Source: Tamarix chinensis (taxonomy: Eukaryota > Streptophyta > Magnoliopsida > Caryophyllales > Tamaricaceae). From it: a DNA stretch of 64,000 bases. Position numbers and translations under genes: made by a program. Of the stretch, positions 62,207 through 64,000 are shown piece by piece; within the stretch, counting starts at the first letter, position 1; each line of letters begins with the position of its first letter. The stretch covers positions 58,282,638-58,346,637 of the forward strand of contig CM060177.1 of assembly GCA_030549775.1 (NCBI GenBank), given 5' to 3'. The notes beneath the pieces were generated by a model. That model searched no databases. It saw only the letters and a list, made by a program, of their open reading frames with translations, and had not been told where the DNA came from.

Positions 62207-63303
62207 TATATATAACATATATTTGGTGGAGCATAACATTGAAGAGCATCATTATCAGAACTTCAACTTCATTTTCATTATTTCCAAAAATTAGGGTTAT
62301 TTTATTCACTTTAATTAGTTCATTGCAATAACTAAAGGATTAGATATCATACGGTGACTACGGTTCTATAATATCCTAAGTTATTTTTTTTTTCTCATTT
62401 ATTCAATCTGTACTTACTATTGTGTTTAAGGCAATTCTTGTTATTCATTTATTTATTTGAGTTTGTGATCTTGCATTGTTTCATTTAATCTTGGTTATTG
62501 TATTTATTTATTTATTCTACTTCAAGTTATCACTTTTATGTGTTTAGATTCAGTGTTTCTAGGTTTTATCAATATGCTATACTAGATTGGCATTGGCTAA
62601 GAAGATAATTAAAGGTTATGGGATAATTAATCATGAGATTTGAATTTAACTTAAACATTGTGTATATATTTTTTAGATTAATAAACCAATTTTAATGATC
62701 ATCACTCCAATGTTAGGACTTTATTATTTATCTTGGCTATCTGGTAAATTTGAGTGCTGTTTGGATTCTAGGATAGTATAGTAAATACGTAATTGTTAAG
62801 ATATACATATGCTAATAGAAAATAGGTTATTGATTTAATCTATCTTTATTGATATTTATATTTACATAATTCAAGCAGACTATAATTATAGTTAAGTTCT
62901 CCCCAATTGTGAAAGTTGCAATTAATTAAATATAGAGATCTTATCATTGTTTATTAATTGGTTATATAATAAATCATAATCATGATACATGTAAGATTCT
63001 ATTAGTTAACATTAAAAGTACTACATAACCATTTTATTTGATAATCGATTGGTATCCCTATATTGAAACTGTCCTCTCACCCCTATTACCCTAATATTGT
63101 TATTTAGTTATTGTGTTTATTGTTAGCTTTTATTATCATCGTTAATAGTTATTAGTTTTTTTTATTTTTAAAGAGATAGAATTTATATGATAATTTAAAT
63201 ATATAAATTAGATTGCATTCTTTGTGGGATCGACCCCCACTCACTACTTAATATTTGTGTTTGTGTTTAGAGTTTAATTTGGTGCATCTATGATAAAATA
63301 TCA
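62207..63303 (+). repeat. 3' LTR of the Athila-like element, second part
   Basis: It resumes with TATATATAACATATATT, matching 44195 onward in the 5' LTR, includes GGGATCGACCCCCACTCACT near 63228, and ends TATCA at 63303. The second TSD copy CTCTT follows. Confidence 0.87.
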
Positions 63304-64000
63304 CTCTTTGCCCATTCAATTTAAAAGTTCTCTTAGAATTGTGATCTTTCAAATTCACAACCCTATTAGGATAGGCCATCATAACTTCGTAGGGTCCACA
63401 CCATCTTAAATTGAGTTTTAAAGTAACAGTTTTAGCCTAGAGTTTTATAATAGGATCAACTTCCCCTAAAAAAGTTCCTTTTATTAGATTTGCTGGTCAT
63501 GAAACTTCTTGGTATTTTCCTTATACATCCCTTCATTGTCATAGGATGAATATCTCTCTTCTTCTAACTCATTAAATTTTATCTTTCTTATCTTTCTTGC
63601 CTGTGTTAGGTCTATATTAGGTTCCTTGAGATCCAAGTAGGATTTGTGATCTAATTCAATAGGTAAGTGACATGATTTTCCAAACACGATCCTATAAGGT
63701 GGAATGCATAAGTGCGTCTTGAAAGTTATTCTATGTGCCTATAGTGTGTCATCTAACCTGGCAGATAAGTCCTTTCTAGTAGGTTATAAACTTTCTCTAA
63801 AATTATTTTAATTTCCCTATTAGAAAGTTTAGCTTGGATGTTTGACTATGGGTGGTAGGTTATGGCTACTCTGTGTTGTTTCCATGTTTGTGTAAAACCT
63901 TGTTGGAAGTGTGTGCCATCGTTAACTATAATTTCCTTAGGAGTCCTGAACCTCATGAATATGTTCTTATGGAGGAATCTAGTCACTATCTTACACTCAT
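63304..64000 (-). pseudogene. Integrase end of a second Athila-type element (minus strand), running off the window
   Basis: On the minus strand from about 63700 to 63480 the frame reads FGKSCHLPIELDHKSYLDL and KIRKIKFNELEEERYSSYDN then MYKENTKKFHDQQI. This is the late integrase region of Athila elements (YGKxCHLPVELEHKAYWALK, LNELEE, KxxHD). The tail continues toward 63310 with a W-GPYEV-like stretch. Upstream integrase continues to the window edge with decay. The Athila-like element at 43741-63303 inserted here, so this copy is older and its left side is at 43735 and below. Confidence 0.82.

Larger units (their letters stand above)
43741..63303 (+). mobile_element. Athila-like Ty3/gypsy element with nested insertions
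   Basis: A perfect 5-bp TSD, CTCTT at 43736-43740 and 63304-63308, encloses a plus-strand element. It has a 1585-bp 5' LTR and a 3' LTR of about 1549 bp once its insertion is removed. The primer site resembles tRNA-Asp, as in the Athila/Tat lineage. Gag and protease relics match Athila in order and motifs. The interior is broken by a LINE (49567-55582) that itself contains a solo LTR, and the 3' LTR by a Copia element (56426-62206). Most of pol is missing, so the element was already non-autonomous or has been internally deleted. It sits at the integrase end of another Athila-type element on the minus strand. Confidence 0.9.

Overview
The window is nuclear DNA of a flowering plant, almost certainly a eudicot. 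It is AT-rich and contains one intron-bearing host gene, an SPL1/SPL12-type SQUAMOSA promoter-binding transcription factor (coding exons 27578-32298). The rest is mostly nested, decayed retrotransposons. Species cannot be told from the sequence. All boundaries, exon joins and target-site duplications (TSDs) were read by eye; no alignment or database search was run.

Left nest (1597-26053). The frame is one plus-strand chromovirus-type LTR, about 3.5 kb without insertions, now in three pieces: 1597-2835, 14934-15467 and 24341-26053. A minus-strand Tekay/Del-type Ty3/gypsy element with 3.5-kb LTRs sits in it (2836-14933, TSD GTTAC/GTTAT). A plus-strand Ty3/gypsy element with 1.0-kb LTRs follows (15468-24340, TSD GAAAT). 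The 3' LTR of that element was later hit by a 5'-truncated LINE (21044-23320).

Gene region (26054-32740). The SPL gene has ten coding exons with GT-AG junctions and an open frame of 1007 codons. It encodes an SBP zinc-finger domain, a large middle region, ankyrin-like sequence and a C-terminal membrane segment. Two short upstream ORFs lie before its ATG, and a 60-bp tandem duplication lies downstream.

Middle (32740-43735). This holds a hAT-like non-autonomous element carrying a pyrimidine-rich minisatellite, a minus-strand solo LTR (34190-37384, TSD GCAAG/ACAAG), a tRNA-derived SINE with a 16-bp TSD (37557-37709), an eroded LTR end, and about 3 kb without recognisable content.

Right nest (43736-64000). 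A plus-strand Athila-like element (43741-63303, perfect TSD CTCTT) has landed at the end of the integrase of another, minus-strand Athila-type element. Its interior holds a minus-strand LINE, which holds a 4.7-kb solo LTR (49779-54504, perfect TSD CTAGC). Its 3' LTR is split by a minus-strand Copia element (56426-62206), and the 3' LTR of that Copia carries a CACTA-like insertion.

The least expected pattern is shared by the five long LTR copies in the window (the framing LTR, both Tekay LTRs and two solo LTRs). Each has two blocks of three or four short imperfect hairpins, roughly CCACYGGNTAAGAATAGTGG, at about 60-bp spacing in the 3' half. Four of the five also keep a second motif with a CCCAT-TTT-ATGGG stem. 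All transposon reading frames are broken, often by TGG to TAG changes of the kind expected from decay of methylated cytosine.
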